Shown: positions 46,862-56,622 of the stretch, piece after piece
Numbering within the stretch: position 1 is the first letter of the stretch
Layout: every line of letters starts with the position of its first letter
Origin: Thiothrix sp.
GTDB lineage: Bacteria > Pseudomonadota > Gammaproteobacteria > Thiotrichales > Thiotrichaceae
DNA: 64,000 bases
Reading direction: 5' to 3'
NCBI GenBank assembly: GCA_008015155.1
Contig: SSFA01000009.1
Coordinates: 124,001 to 188,000 of the forward strand
Translations under genes and position numbers: made by a program
Notes under the pieces: model-generated
The model's input: only the letters and a program-made list of their open reading frames with translations
The model's database searches: none
Told to the model about the DNA's origin: nothing

Positions 46862-47914
46862 TTATACCCTCCGAATCCACTGGTCAGTGGCGACTGCTAA
46901 GATAATTAACAGACCAATCGCAAACTGTTGCCAGAGCACATCCACACCCGCTAAAGCTAAGCCATTTTGGAAGATACCGACTACTAAGGCTCCAATCAGT
47001 GTGCCGAAGATAGCGCCTCGTCCACCGAATAAGCTGGTACCACCGATAACGACAGCAGTAATACTGTCCAGATTAGCCGTTTGACCCGCTTGTGGACTGA
47101 TCGAACCCACCCGACCAATTAAAGTCCAAGCGGCAAGGGCACAAATCACACCCGCTACAATATAAACTGAGAGTAACACTTTATGGGTATCAATCCCCGC
47201 TAATTGAGCTGCTTGCGGATCATCACCTGTTGCATAGACATGTCGACCCCAAGGCGTATGGTTTAAGGCATACCACATGCCGATAAAGAGCAAGATTAAA
47301 GTAATCGTCCCTAGCGTAAAGCGTGCTCCCATGATTTCAAAGGAGATCCCCATGAATTGTAGGAGTGAAGCTTGTTCGGCAATATCTTGCGAACGAATGG
47401 TTTCACTTTCTGAATACCATAGGTTAATCGCAAAAAAGATACTCCAAGTCCCTAAAGTGGTAATAAACGGTGGCAAGCGTAGGCGTGTAATTAGGAAACC
47501 ATTAATAGCTCCGCAAAGTGCACCCACCATAAACCCAAGGCCAATAGCAATGAACGAAGGCATACCCATTTCTATCGCGGTACGTCCCATCACCACTGAA
47601 CATAAAACCATAATCGCACCCACTGACAGATCAATGCCTGCGGTGAGTACCACTAGGGTTTGTGCAACCCCGATTATTCCGATAATAGTCACTTGTTGTA
47701 GGACTAGCGATAAGTTGAAGGGGGCGAGGAATTTCTCGCCCACAATCACATAGAAAGCTAGGATCGCTAACAAAAGAACAAACAACGGTGCTGCTGTGGG
47801 GTAGTTATGCAGGAAGCGCTGCAAGCGCTCCCCCATACTGAGCTTTTCGGCCTCAAATGAGGCAACCGTACCGCCAGCTTTGGCGGCAACTGCTTCAAAA
47901 TCATCTGTTGCCAT
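46862..47914 (-). CDS. frcC: Fructose-type ABC importer permease (FrcC-like)
   Basis: Integral membrane permease of 350 residues with eight or more hydrophobic segments. Family segments include GAPFN-like LAPFNLSLVLQQVTIIGIIGVAQTLVVLTAGIDLSVGAIMVL, GALCGAINGFLITRLRLPPFITTLGT, and the C-terminal GGTSLFGGRGAIFGTLIGALVVG. The N-terminal 45 residues are cytoplasmic. The stop codon lies 2 bases from the frcA start, and frcB precedes by 66 bases. Confidence 0.9.
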   Translation of the reverse strand: MATDDFEAVAAKAGGTVASFEAEKLSMGERLQRFLHNYPTAAPLFVLLLAILAFYVIVGEKFLAPFNLSLVLQQVTIIGIIGVAQTLVVLTAGIDLSVGAIMVLCSVVMGRTAIEMGMPSFIAIGLGFMVGALCGAINGFLITRLRLPPFITTLGTWSIFFAINLWYSESETIRSQDIAEQASLLQFMGISFEIMGARFTLGTITLILLFIGMWYALNHTPWGRHVYATGDDPQAAQLAGIDTHKVLLSVYIVAGVICALAAWTLIGRVGSISPQAGQTANLDSITAVVIGGTSLFGGRGAIFGTLIGALVVGIFQNGLALAGVDVLWQQFAIGLLIILAVATDQWIRRV

Positions 47915-47961
47915 CCTTGACCCTCCTCAGATTTAGTAACAATGGCTTATTTACTTGAAGC

Positions 47962-48981
47962 TTAGCCCCAGCACTTTTTCAAACCTTCTTCGGAAGTGAT
48001 CGAAGTAGCACCAGCAGCTGGCTTATCCGTGATGAGTTCAACGCCCGTATTCACGAAATCTAAGCCATCAGTATTAGTAGGCTTAGTACCGGATTTGGCA
48101 AACTCAGCCACCGCCTCAACTCCTTTTGAAGCCATCAATAGAGGGAATTGCATAGAAGTGGCACCAATCACGCCATCCTTAACGTTTTTCACGCCGGGGC
48201 AACCGCCATCCACAGAAACGATCAAGACTTCTTTTTCTTTACCGACGGCTTTCAACGCTTCATAAGCACCCGCAGCAGCTGGCTCATTAATGGTGTAAAC
48301 CACATTCACGCCAGAATCTTTCTGCATCAGGTTTTCCATCGCCTTACGGCCACCTTCTTCAGAACCTTGGGTCACATCATTACCAACGATGCGCTTGTCA
48401 TCTTCATCACCCATTTTCTTCGCATCTTTCAGATCAATGCCAAAGCCTTTTAAGAAGCCTTGATCACGTGCAACGTCTACAGAGATTTGATTTGGATTCA
48501 GATCTAAAAGCGCAATTTTTGCGTCTTTCGCTTTGTCGCCTAAAGTCGCTGCTGCCCATTGACCAATTAACTCGCCCGCTTTGAAGTTGTCGGTTGCAAA
48601 GGTCGCATCCGCTGCATTGGCTGGGTCTAAAGGTGTGTCTAAAGCAATGACTAAAATGCCAGCTTTACGCGCTTTTTCTACGGAAGGCACAATCGCTTTA
48701 GAGTCATTAGGAGTGATCAGAATCCCCTTAGCCCCTGCAGCGATTAAGTTTTCAATCGCTTGAACTTGCGAATCATTATCGCCATCGACTTTACCCGCAA
48801 AGCTTTGCAGGGTCATGCCGAGTTCTTTGGCTTTGGCTTCAGCGCCCTCTTTCATTTTCACAAAGAAAGGATTGGTATTGGTTTTTGTAATCAAACCAAC
48901 GATTGCACCTTCTGCGTGGCTGACGGCTGGCACTAATAGGCTTAAAGATAAAGCAAAAGCAATGGCTGTTTTCTTGAACAT
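47962..48981 (-). CDS. frcB: Fructose-type ABC importer periplasmic binding protein (FrcB-like)
   Basis: Type I periplasmic sugar-binding protein of 339 residues. The start at ATG 48981 has GGAGGAG upstream and opens a normal signal peptide ([23 protein letters not shown]). Family features: [71 protein letters not shown] and [16 protein letters not shown]. The ligand is inferred to be fructose from resemblance to FrcB. The divergent ROK regulator supports a sugar-inducible system. Confidence 0.88.
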   Translation of the reverse strand: MFKKTAIAFALSLSLLVPAVSHAEGAIVGLITKTNTNPFFVKMKEGAEAKAKELGMTLQSFAGKVDGDNDSQVQAIENLIAAGAKGILITPNDSKAIVPSVEKARKAGILVIALDTPLDPANAADATFATDNFKAGELIGQWAAATLGDKAKDAKIALLDLNPNQISVDVARDQGFLKGFGIDLKDAKKMGDEDDKRIVGNDVTQGSEEGGRKAMENLMQKDSGVNVVYTINEPAAAGAYEALKAVGKEKEVLIVSVDGGCPGVKNVKDGVIGATSMQFPLLMASKGVEAVAEFAKSGTKPTNTDGLDFVNTGVELITDKPAAGATSITSEEGLKKCWG

Positions 48982-49098
48982 GGTAAGTCTCCTCCAAATG
49001 TCATCAATACCGAGTGGTTCATGCATGGCTGCGCTTTCGTTTCTGCTTACTACTCACGCTGCTTGATAAAAAGCTTAATCCGCTCTGAAAGCGCTGTC

Positions 49099-49123
49099 AA
49101 TAAATAATTCAATTTGATTTATT
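49099..49123. promoter_or_regulatory. Candidate operator in the frcB/ROK divergent region
   Basis: AATAAAT (49099-49105) and ATTTATT (49117-49123) form an inverted repeat around 11 bases in the 239-base region between the divergent frcB and ROK regulator genes. The A/T-rich symmetry and spacing resemble ROK (NagC/Mlc) sites, although the half-site order differs. Confidence 0.4.
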
Positions 49124-49220
49124 AATAGAGGCAGACTACTCTTAGTACTGCATGCAGCGTTGTACAGCTTATAATCAGCGCTATTCTAAGAAGTCAGAGC
49201 TACTGCTAGAGGAGAACTTT

Positions 49221-50471
49221 GTGAAACTGAAACAAACCAGTGGAGGCAGCAATTTATCAGGTATTGCGCAGTACAATGAACGCTTGATTCTGCAACTGAT
49301 TCGCCGCTCCGGCAGCCTGACTAAAGCGGAAATTTCCCGCCTTACCCAACTGAGCGCACAAACTGCGTCGGTGATTATTAATCGCCTCTTAGATGATGAA
49401 CTGCTATGTAAACAAGAACGTCGTTATGAAACGGGCAAAGTGGGTCAACCTGCTGTACCTATCGCCTTAAATCCTGAAGGTGCTTATTCAATTGGCGTAA
49501 AAATTGGTCGCCGTGGTTTGGATCTAGTTTTAATCAATTTCACAGGCATTATCCTGCAGCGGATTAATCATATTTACGATTATCCTGACCCTGATTTTAT
49601 TTTCCCTGCTATTGATAATGGGATTAAAGCGCTGATCGCTACCCTCAATACAACCCAACACCAACGTTTGCTCGGCATTGGGATTGCAGCCCCTTATGGT
49701 TTAGGTGGTTGGCAGCAAGAAGCGGATATTCCCAATAGCATTACAGAACATTGGAATAGTTTAGATATTAAAGAAGCAGTACAAGCCCAACAGCCTTATC
49801 CAGTTTGGCTAGTCAATGATGCGACCGCGGCTTGTATTGCCTCGCTAGAATTTGGTAATCCAGAGCGCTTCAATAATTATTTACATATTTTTGTCGGCAC
49901 CTTTATTGGTGGCGGCATTATTATGAATCGTACTTTATATTTAGGTAGTTTTAATAATGCCGGGGCGATTGGCTCAATGCCCCTGCCGAGCAGTTATGCG
50001 CAAAGTGAAACGGCTGGCTCTACAGTACAACTGATTAACTGTGCATCACGCTATTTATTAAATAACCGCTTTGAAGCACACCAATTGGATCCTAATTTGG
50101 AGGTCGAATGGCTGGCGCATGATGAAGCTGCCAATAGCTCTTTAAGCCGCGATATTTTCCAAACTTGGATGCAGTCCGCAGCCGCTGCAATTGCTTATGC
50201 GGTGGTGGCTTCGGCGAGTTTAATTGATTTTGAGGGTGTGATTATTGATGGACTCTTACCCGCACGCTTAACGAAACAACTTACCGATACCGTTGAAGCT
50301 GAAATGAAGAAACTGGATATAGAAGGTTTAATTTTGCCTAAGCTATCTGCTGGAACCATTGGCAATGATGCTCGTGCTTTGGGTGGAGCTTTCTTACCGT
50401 TTTATACGAATTTCGCCCCTGACCGGAGTATTTTAATTAGCAGTGAGGATAATATTTTTCAGGCATTCTAA
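49221..50471 (+). CDS. ROK-family transcriptional regulator of the frc operon
   Basis: Protein of 416 residues from the GTG at 49221, which has GAGGAG 7 bases upstream; an ATG at 49152 in the same frame has none. An N-terminal winged helix (NERLILQLIRRSGSLTKAEISRLTQLSAQTASVIINRLL) is followed by a ROK sugar-kinase fold with GIAAPYGLGG, VNDATAACIA and GTFIGGGII. The zinc motif CxCGxxGCxE of NagC-type ROK proteins is absent; in its place stands GAIGSMPLPSSYAQSETAG. Divergent from frcBCA, so it is the likely fructose-responsive repressor or activator (FrcR-like). Confidence 0.87.
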   Translation: MKLKQTSGGSNLSGIAQYNERLILQLIRRSGSLTKAEISRLTQLSAQTASVIINRLLDDELLCKQERRYETGKVGQPAVPIALNPEGAYSIGVKIGRRGLDLVLINFTGIILQRINHIYDYPDPDFIFPAIDNGIKALIATLNTTQHQRLLGIGIAAPYGLGGWQQEADIPNSITEHWNSLDIKEAVQAQQPYPVWLVNDATAACIASLEFGNPERFNNYLHIFVGTFIGGGIIMNRTLYLGSFNNAGAIGSMPLPSSYAQSETAGSTVQLINCASRYLLNNRFEAHQLDPNLEVEWLAHDEAANSSLSRDIFQTWMQSAAAAIAYAVVASASLIDFEGVIIDGLLPARLTKQLTDTVEAEMKKLDIEGLILPKLSAGTIGNDARALGGAFLPFYTNFAPDRSILISSEDNIFQAF

Positions 50472-50493
50472 ACTGATAATAACAATAAAGTTT

Positions 50494-50574
50494 GTATAAG
50501 ATCTGTGACTTGCTAAAAGGAAGAGCACAGGGTGTTTTCTCAAGCTAGGCGCAGCCTGTACCAAAATCTTATAC
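50494..50574. repeat. Inverted repeat GTATAAGAT / ATCTTATAC
   Basis: Perfect 9-bp arms at 50494-50502 and 50566-50574 with 63 bases between them, after the ROK gene. The word GGTATAAGAT is also present at 30095. It may be a degenerate dispersed element; no T run follows. Confidence 0.4.
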
Positions 50575-50616
50575 CTAGTTTCTGTCTAATAATCTGTTAG
50601 GTTTACTAGAAGCACT

Positions 50617-51117
50617 ATGGAGTTTATAGATACTTTTTTCGAATGGGCTTGGGCTAGGCATCATAACGTACTTAGCTGGTACATTCGGCCGCTGTTTCTG
50701 CTTCCATTTTGTTACTTTGCTTATAAACGATCTTTGGTCGGTCTTTTCATTACTGTTGTTGCGCTTGCAACAAGTATGTTCTGGTTTCCTGTACCAAAAT
50801 CCATTAGCCCAGCGGTGCTTTCAGCCTTACAAGCCGAAAAAGAATATCTGCTCGGCACTTGGACTATTTGGAAACTGTTGCTGGCTTTACTAATACCTGC
50901 AAGCTTTATTACTCTGGCTGCAGCCTTCTGGAAACGTTCTTATCTGCTTGGTTTACTCGTTATCAATGCTATGGTAGTCATCAAGATTTTATGGACCTTC
51001 GTCATTTTTGATCATGATGCTACATTGGCCCACCTACTTCCAGCAGTAGTGGGCCTTAGTCTTGTCAATTTTGCTGTGTTTCTCTATCTTAGAAAACATA
51101 AAAAACCAAGAACTTAA
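50617..51117 (+). CDS. Small unknown inner-membrane protein (four helices)
   Basis: Protein of 166 residues without a recognised family. Four hydrophobic segments are visible at about 23-55, 86-106, 109-130 and 140-157, and the C-terminus is basic (LRKHKKPRT). It has N-terminal aromatic clusters (FFEWAWARHHNVLSWYIRP). It is followed on the opposite strand by the OpgC-like gene (48 bases between stops). No neighbour gives a clear functional hint. Confidence 0.7.
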   Translation: MEFIDTFFEWAWARHHNVLSWYIRPLFLLPFCYFAYKRSLVGLFITVVALATSMFWFPVPKSISPAVLSALQAEKEYLLGTWTIWKLLLALLIPASFITLAAAFWKRSYLLGLLVINAMVVIKILWTFVIFDHDATLAHLLPAVVGLSLVNFAVFLYLRKHKKPRT

Positions 51118-51165
51118 AGCGATGTGTCGTGAGATTCTGCTGAACTAAATAATTACTCAAGCAAC

Positions 51166-52335
51166 TCAATGCGCAAGCTGAAGCGCAGCCGGTAAAACTG
51201 CCACTGGAGTGCGTGCTAGAACTTGACGTTGGCGGGCTTGATAGCGCGCATGTAGCCAAGCAGGTAGCGTGAGACCTGCTAAGAAAATAATCAACCAAAC
51301 CCATTTTTGCTGATCGGTCAAAGCCCAGTTACCCCAACGGAATGGGATATAGCAATATAAAACCACTAGATGAAAGGCAAACACTTGCAAAGAATGCTGG
51401 CCTAAAAAGGCTAACCAGCGACCTAAGTAGTGAAAGGGTTTAAAAATACCATAGCGATGATGCAATTTAATCAAACCTGCGATCACATAAACAAAAGCTA
51501 AAAAGTTTAATAAACGCAGCCAGCCCAGATTATCACGTGCAATATGCGGATATTCGACTAGCCATTGACCGCCTAAGAAACTCGTCGGTTTTAAATAACC
51601 ATGTCTTAAACAGAATAACAACACGATTAAACCTAAAGCGGCAAAAAAGACCGGTTTATTTAATTGAGTCGTTTCACCCTGATGGCTAAAGCGTAAAAAG
51701 CCTGCCACCATGCCAAGAACAAAAATTAGTTGCCAAGCTATATAATCAAAGGCCCCGGTGCGCACCATAATAGAGCGGGGCAATTGCTGAAGCAGCAAAT
51801 GCCAGCCACCTTGATGCGAGAATCCCCAAAGCGCAATACTCCCTAAGAGTACTAACGCTATTCCTACGGCTTTAAAATGTAGCATTAGGCGCAAAGCGAG
51901 CGGTGCACCTAGCATCAGCAAGACATACATCGGCAGAATATCGAGCATGGGTGGTTGATAACTTAATAACATACCCGATAAAAGCGCGCGCCAAGGTTCT
52001 ACTTGCATTTCAGTGGCAAAACTTTTCCAATCAGCCCCTGAAATCACCGTCAACACCGTAAAAATGAAAACCGCTAATAACACTGCTAAATGATAAAAAT
52101 AAATAACGCCCGCCCGCTGCCAAACTTTCTGCTCTAGAACGAAACCACCTTTGCTCTGATAGCGACTATAAACTAAAGCAACTAGCATACCCGACAAAAA
52201 TACGAAGCCTTCGGCTGCACTGACATAGCCAGCATATTCATAAAGGTGTTGAAAGATAGGCTCGCCAAAATGATCAGATGCCATAATTAGCAGCATAATA
52301 CCGCGCAAAATATCTAAAGACAGGTCACGTTTCAT
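51166..52335 (-). CDS. opgC: OpgC-like membrane acyltransferase
   Basis: Integral membrane protein of 389 residues with about ten hydrophobic segments. The N-terminus RDLSLDILRGIMLLIMASDHFGEPI is the OpgC/acyltransferase-3 signature with the conserved Arg and His, followed by EGFVFLSGMLVALVYSRY. Similar proteins transfer succinyl groups to osmoregulated periplasmic glucans. The gene is divergent from opgG (189 bases between starts), supporting that role. The substrate is inferred. Confidence 0.85.
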   Translation of the reverse strand: MKRDLSLDILRGIMLLIMASDHFGEPIFQHLYEYAGYVSAAEGFVFLSGMLVALVYSRYQSKGGFVLEQKVWQRAGVIYFYHLAVLLAVFIFTVLTVISGADWKSFATEMQVEPWRALLSGMLLSYQPPMLDILPMYVLLMLGAPLALRLMLHFKAVGIALVLLGSIALWGFSHQGGWHLLLQQLPRSIMVRTGAFDYIAWQLIFVLGMVAGFLRFSHQGETTQLNKPVFFAALGLIVLLFCLRHGYLKPTSFLGGQWLVEYPHIARDNLGWLRLLNFLAFVYVIAGLIKLHHRYGIFKPFHYLGRWLAFLGQHSLQVFAFHLVVLYCYIPFRWGNWALTDQQKWVWLIIFLAGLTLPAWLHARYQARQRQVLARTPVAVLPAALQLAH

Positions 52336-52524
52336 AGCTTCAGTAGCAGAGTTATTTTCTTAAGGTTTCAAGGGTTTTAGGCCCACTCAAACTACACTAT
52401 ACCCTTATATGATGCAGTGCACAAAAGTATCTGTTGTGTAGGATTTACAAGTCATTTACAATCCACCCCGCCTAAACTTGGGCACATAAATTAATCGGTG
52501 CTCACCACTTCACACCTCTAATAA

Positions 52525-54075
52525 ATGATGAAAGTTTTTTCGAAATCACGCTACCTTGTTCAAGCCTTAAGCCTATTTAGCCTCATCTTCGCAGGCTCAG
52601 CTGTAGCCGACGAAGGTTGCTATGCTTACGTGCAAAAACTCGCCGAGCAAACCGCGCAAACTTCTTATGTACAGACACCGATGCTACAGGTCGATACGGG
52701 CAGGATCACCTATGACCACTATCAACGTATCCGGTTCCGTGGGGAGCAAACCTTTTGGCGTAAGGAAAACTTACCCTTCCAGTTAGAATTTATGCACCCT
52801 GGCATGCACTTCATTCGTCCCATACAACTGTATAGTTGGGAAAATGGTCAAGCTCTACCGATTAAATTTTCCAGCGACTATTTTGATTACCGTGAAGTTA
52901 AAGATCTAAATCTTGAGCAAGATGTAGCACGTATGGGTTTTACTGGCTTCCGGATCCTATCGAAACTTGGGCGTACGGCTAAGACTAGTGCTATGAATGA
53001 AACACTGGTGTTTCAGGGAGCGAGTTATTTTCGTGGTTTAGGCCAAGATCAAACTTATGGCTTATCAGCTCGTGGCTTAGCCATTAACACCTCTATCGAA
53101 GGCAAAGAAGAGTTTCCAGAATACACGCAGTTTTGGTTAGAAAAGCCCAGTAAGAATGCTGATAGCCTCGTGTTTTGCGCTTTGCTGGATAGTGTCTCGT
53201 TAACCGGTGCTAGTCGCTTTGTACTCAAACCCGGCAAAGCCACTGACCTTGAAGTAGAAACCAAAACCTTCCTCCGTGCTAATAGCACTGCAACAGAAAT
53301 TGGTGTTGCTCCATTAACCAGTATGTTTTTCCACGGTGAGAATTCGACCCAGTCCTATGGCGATTATCGTCCTGAGGTACATGATTCTGATGGCCTGTTG
53401 ATTCAACAGGATAACAACTGGATTTGGCAAGCTTTAGCTGAAGTGCCCTATTTCACTTTGCAAACTACCCCAGTTGCTAAGCTTTCAGGCTTTGGTTTAA
53501 TGCAACGTGATCGTGAATTTGAGCATTACCAAGATTTAGAAGCGCATTACCATCAACGTCCCAGCGTTTGGGTAGAACCTTTAAATGATTGGGGTCAAGG
53601 TGCGATTCGTTTATTGCGCTTACATACTGAGTCAGACATTGTAGATAATGTGGTTGCCTATTGGACAGTGCCCAATGGCAAGCAGCCACAAGATTTAAAA
53701 TATCGTCTTTCTTGGCGCTCAGAGGATCCTGCTGAGCATCAGCTGGGTAAAGTCATTGCCACCCGTGCAACTAATCGGGCTGTGGATGGTTTACCCGATC
53801 ATCAAGGTCAAATTCGCTTTATTGTCGATTTCAATCAGCTACCTAAATTTAAAGGCTCACTCAAAGCAATGGTCAGTGTTGATGGTTCTGCTGACACTAA
53901 ACCGGTCATTATTCAAGAAAATCCTCATATTAAGGGCTGGCGGGTTATTGCCCAGATTTACCCAAAAACTTGTGAAAAACCGACTTTTTTTAGCATCCAA
54001 TTGACGGACGGACGCAACCCTTTGACAGAAATGTGGTCATATCCGATTCCTAAGGATTTGTGCACTGCACAGTAA
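52525..54075 (+). CDS. opgG: Periplasmic glucan biosynthesis protein OpgG
   Basis: Periplasmic protein of 516 residues needed for osmoregulated glucan backbone assembly, probably as a glucan-processing partner of OpgH. A signal peptide ends at AVA-DEG (about 28). Family segments include YDHYQRIRFRGEQTFWR, FMHPGMHFIRPIQLY, GFTGFRILSKLG, FQGASYFRGLGQDQTYGLSARGLAI, and PLTSMFFHGENS. There are two ATG codons in a row; either may start. It leads into the small gene at 54182 and opgH, in an opgG-x-opgH order. Confidence 0.94.
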   Translation: MMKVFSKSRYLVQALSLFSLIFAGSAVADEGCYAYVQKLAEQTAQTSYVQTPMLQVDTGRITYDHYQRIRFRGEQTFWRKENLPFQLEFMHPGMHFIRPIQLYSWENGQALPIKFSSDYFDYREVKDLNLEQDVARMGFTGFRILSKLGRTAKTSAMNETLVFQGASYFRGLGQDQTYGLSARGLAINTSIEGKEEFPEYTQFWLEKPSKNADSLVFCALLDSVSLTGASRFVLKPGKATDLEVETKTFLRANSTATEIGVAPLTSMFFHGENSTQSYGDYRPEVHDSDGLLIQQDNNWIWQALAEVPYFTLQTTPVAKLSGFGLMQRDREFEHYQDLEAHYHQRPSVWVEPLNDWGQGAIRLLRLHTESDIVDNVVAYWTVPNGKQPQDLKYRLSWRSEDPAEHQLGKVIATRATNRAVDGLPDHQGQIRFIVDFNQLPKFKGSLKAMVSVDGSADTKPVIIQENPHIKGWRVIAQIYPKTCEKPTFFSIQLTDGRNPLTEMWSYPIPKDLCTAQ

Positions 54076-54181
54076 ATATGAACTAAGAATTTGGCATGAA
54101 AATTGCCAAACGCTAATTAGGCCTTAAGTAATTAATCATTGTAGTCCCAGTAACAACAGAACAAAACATTAAGGAAAACAA

Positions 54182-54586
54182 ATGAGTCTCTCGAACAAAC
54201 TAGCGGTTCCCCAAGCCTCTTCTTCGAAAGATCCCTGGGCTTTAGCGCGGCGGCGAGCACGTGCGTATTTAAGCTTACAAGACTTACCCGAGGTAACTTG
54301 TGAACAGATTTTGCAGCAAGCCCAATTCTATTTACCTGCTAAACCACCCAAAGCCGAAGCTGAGCAAATTCAAGCCTATTTGCAAAGTGCACAGCAAGCT
54401 ACCCAGCTCTTGTTAGGCGGTACGTATAGTGCGCAACTCGTCAATAGTGCAAACAATGGACGCTTTGCAAACTGGACCGCGCGCAAAACAGGGCCAAAAG
54501 TGGAGCGTAGCAGTATTAAACTTGCACCTTTAGAAGCGATTTCCCTGCGCTTAAAGCCTGTGCAAGCTGCAAGCGGTCGGAATTAA
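54182..54586 (+). CDS. Small unknown protein between opgG and opgH
   Basis: Cytoplasmic-type protein of 134 residues, no signal or membrane segment. It has a basic patch (ARRRARAYLSL, about 22-32), a helical middle (EQIQAYLQSAQQATQLL) and a Gly/Asn stretch. AAGGAAAAC precedes the ATG. It ends 11 bases before opgH. E. coli OpgH has a long cytoplasmic N-terminus of about 140 residues that binds FtsZ, and OpgH here lacks it. This gene might be that region as a separate polypeptide, but I see no direct sequence match. Confidence 0.65.
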   Translation: MSLSNKLAVPQASSSKDPWALARRRARAYLSLQDLPEVTCEQILQQAQFYLPAKPPKAEAEQIQAYLQSAQQATQLLLGGTYSAQLVNSANNGRFANWTARKTGPKVERSSIKLAPLEAISLRLKPVQAASGRN

Positions 54587-54597
54587 GTTAAGCCTGC

Positions 54598-56622
54598 ATG
54601 GGTAAACTTACTCAGCCAGCTTGGCGTAGCGCTGCCACATGGCGGCGCAGTTTCTTCTTTACAGCCATTGTGAGTCTCACGGCTTTAGCCAGTTATTGGT
54701 TGGGTGCTAAGCTGCCCAATGAACTGCCTTGGTTTTGGCAAGCTTTGGTCATCTTACCTTTCAGCATTTTATTTTTCTGGCTAACTTTGGGCTTTATGAC
54801 TGCAGTCACTGGTTTATGGGTGATGATTCGCGGTGACCCTTATCGCATTATTCCACCGCCTGGCTCAGCTTTACCTGTTTTGACCACTAAGCAAAGCACT
54901 GCGATTCTCTTGCCAATTTATAATGAAGAAATTGCTTATGTGTATGCTGGCTTAAAAAGTATTTACCAATCACTCGAACAAACTGGGCAGTTAGCGCATT
55001 TCGAATTTTATATTTTGTCTGATTCTGATGATGCAAGTAATTGGCTACGCGAAGAATCGGCTTGGTCTGCGCTTTGCCGTGAATTAGGTGCATCTGAACG
55101 CATTCACTACCGCCGCCGTAAACATCGTACTAAGAAAAAAAGTGGCAATGTGATGGATTTCTGCCGTCGTTGGGGCAAACGTCATCCTTATATGATTGTG
55201 TTGGACGCGGATAGTTTAATGACTGGGGAGGCTCTAGTGCGCATGGTGGATGCGATGGAGCGTCATCCCCAAGTTGGTCTTATCCAAACACCGCTCTATA
55301 CCATTGGTCTAGATACCCTGTATGCACGTGGTCAGCAATTTGTAAATCGCCTGTATGGCCCCGTCTTCTTCGCAGGTTTGCATTATTGGTGGCTCGGCGA
55401 TAGCCAATATTGGGGGCATAATGTCATTTTACGCACCCAGGCTTTCATGGAGCACTGCCATCTTCCCAAACTCAGTGATCGAGGTGTTTTAAGCGGTGAA
55501 ATCCTCAGCCATGACTTTGTAGAAGCAGCCTTACTCAATCGAGCAGGCTGGGAAACTTGGCTGGTACATGATCTAGAAGGCAGTTTTGAGCGTCCTCCTC
55601 CTACCTTAACTGATGCACTAAAACGGGATCGCCGCTGGTGCCAAGGTAATTTACAGCATTGGTTGGTGATTTGGTCACAAGGTATTTCTCATCTGCATCG
55701 TTTCCTGCTGTTAGGCGGGATTATGTCGTATGTGGGTTCCCTGATTTGGCTGGCTTGGTTGCTCATTTTGACAGTGATTGCGCTAGTTTATCCTGAGTTT
55801 ACTTTGATTCCACTCAGCCAAGAAAATACTGCCCTACTGGGTTTAACGCTTATCTTGTTATTTTTCTACAAAACTTTTGGGCTAATTCAAGCCTTGCGTA
55901 AAGGTAGTATTGGCTTATTTGGTGGTGGTTTCGCCTTAGCACGCTCAGTTTTAGTAGAAACCATATTATCTATGCTCACCGCACCGGTACGTATGATGTA
56001 TTACAGTAAATTTGTGGTGCAAATCCTCCGTGGCAAACGTGCTAATTGGGGTACACAACAGCGCACTGGTGGAGGCCTAAGCTGGCAGGACGCAGCGCGT
56101 GAATATGCCTGGATTACTGCTATTGGCTTAGCTTGGGGAAGCGTATTAAGCATAATCAATCCTATGGCTTTTCTCTGGATGTCACCTGTACTCGCTGGTT
56201 TAGTTTTATCCATTCCGCTGGCCGTTTTAACTAGCGCGCAGACTAAGCCACAAAGCTCGCTATTCCGCACCCCTGATGAGACAGCACCGGATGCGATTTT
56301 GCGCGCCTTCGAACAAAACTATGCAGACTTGCAACAACATCCCAGCCTATCAACCCGCGATTTGTTTATCCGCGTAGTGGTTGATCCGCTCGCTTTACGC
56401 CAGCATATGACCTATATTCCGCATCGTTCCAATGTACCCGAATCGACGCGTAAACACCGTAAGCAATGGCTAGATTTGTTATTGAAGCGTGGCCCCTCTG
56501 CGATTAGTAATCAAGAGCGTCTGATTATTCTCGAAGATGCTGGCATGCTCTGCCAATTGCATACAGAAGTTTGGCAACTGCCAGAAGAGAAATTTAACCG
56601 CATGTGGATGGCTAAACTTTAA
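54598..56622 (+). CDS. opgH: Membrane glucosyltransferase OpgH
   Basis: Family 2 glucosyltransferase that makes the linear beta-1,2-glucan backbone from UDP-glucose and exports it. The 674 residues show two N-terminal helices (about 17-35 and 43-70), then the catalytic core: ILLPIYNEE (about 101-109), LSDSDDASNW (about 140), VLDADSL (about 201), HDFVEAALLNRAGWETW and RRWCQGN (about 345-351). Five or six further helices follow. It is about 170 residues shorter than E. coli OpgH, the missing part being the N-terminal cytoplasmic region. The stop overlaps the convergent PEP-utilizer gene by 11 bases. Confidence 0.94.
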   Translation: MGKLTQPAWRSAATWRRSFFFTAIVSLTALASYWLGAKLPNELPWFWQALVILPFSILFFWLTLGFMTAVTGLWVMIRGDPYRIIPPPGSALPVLTTKQSTAILLPIYNEEIAYVYAGLKSIYQSLEQTGQLAHFEFYILSDSDDASNWLREESAWSALCRELGASERIHYRRRKHRTKKKSGNVMDFCRRWGKRHPYMIVLDADSLMTGEALVRMVDAMERHPQVGLIQTPLYTIGLDTLYARGQQFVNRLYGPVFFAGLHYWWLGDSQYWGHNVILRTQAFMEHCHLPKLSDRGVLSGEILSHDFVEAALLNRAGWETWLVHDLEGSFERPPPTLTDALKRDRRWCQGNLQHWLVIWSQGISHLHRFLLLGGIMSYVGSLIWLAWLLILTVIALVYPEFTLIPLSQENTALLGLTLILLFFYKTFGLIQALRKGSIGLFGGGFALARSVLVETILSMLTAPVRMMYYSKFVVQILRGKRANWGTQQRTGGGLSWQDAAREYAWITAIGLAWGSVLSIINPMAFLWMSPVLAGLVLSIPLAVLTSAQTKPQSSLFRTPDETAPDAILRAFEQNYADLQQHPSLSTRDLFIRVVVDPLALRQHMTYIPHRSNVPESTRKHRKQWLDLLLKRGPSAISNQERLIILEDAGMLCQLHTEVWQLPEEKFNRMWMAKL

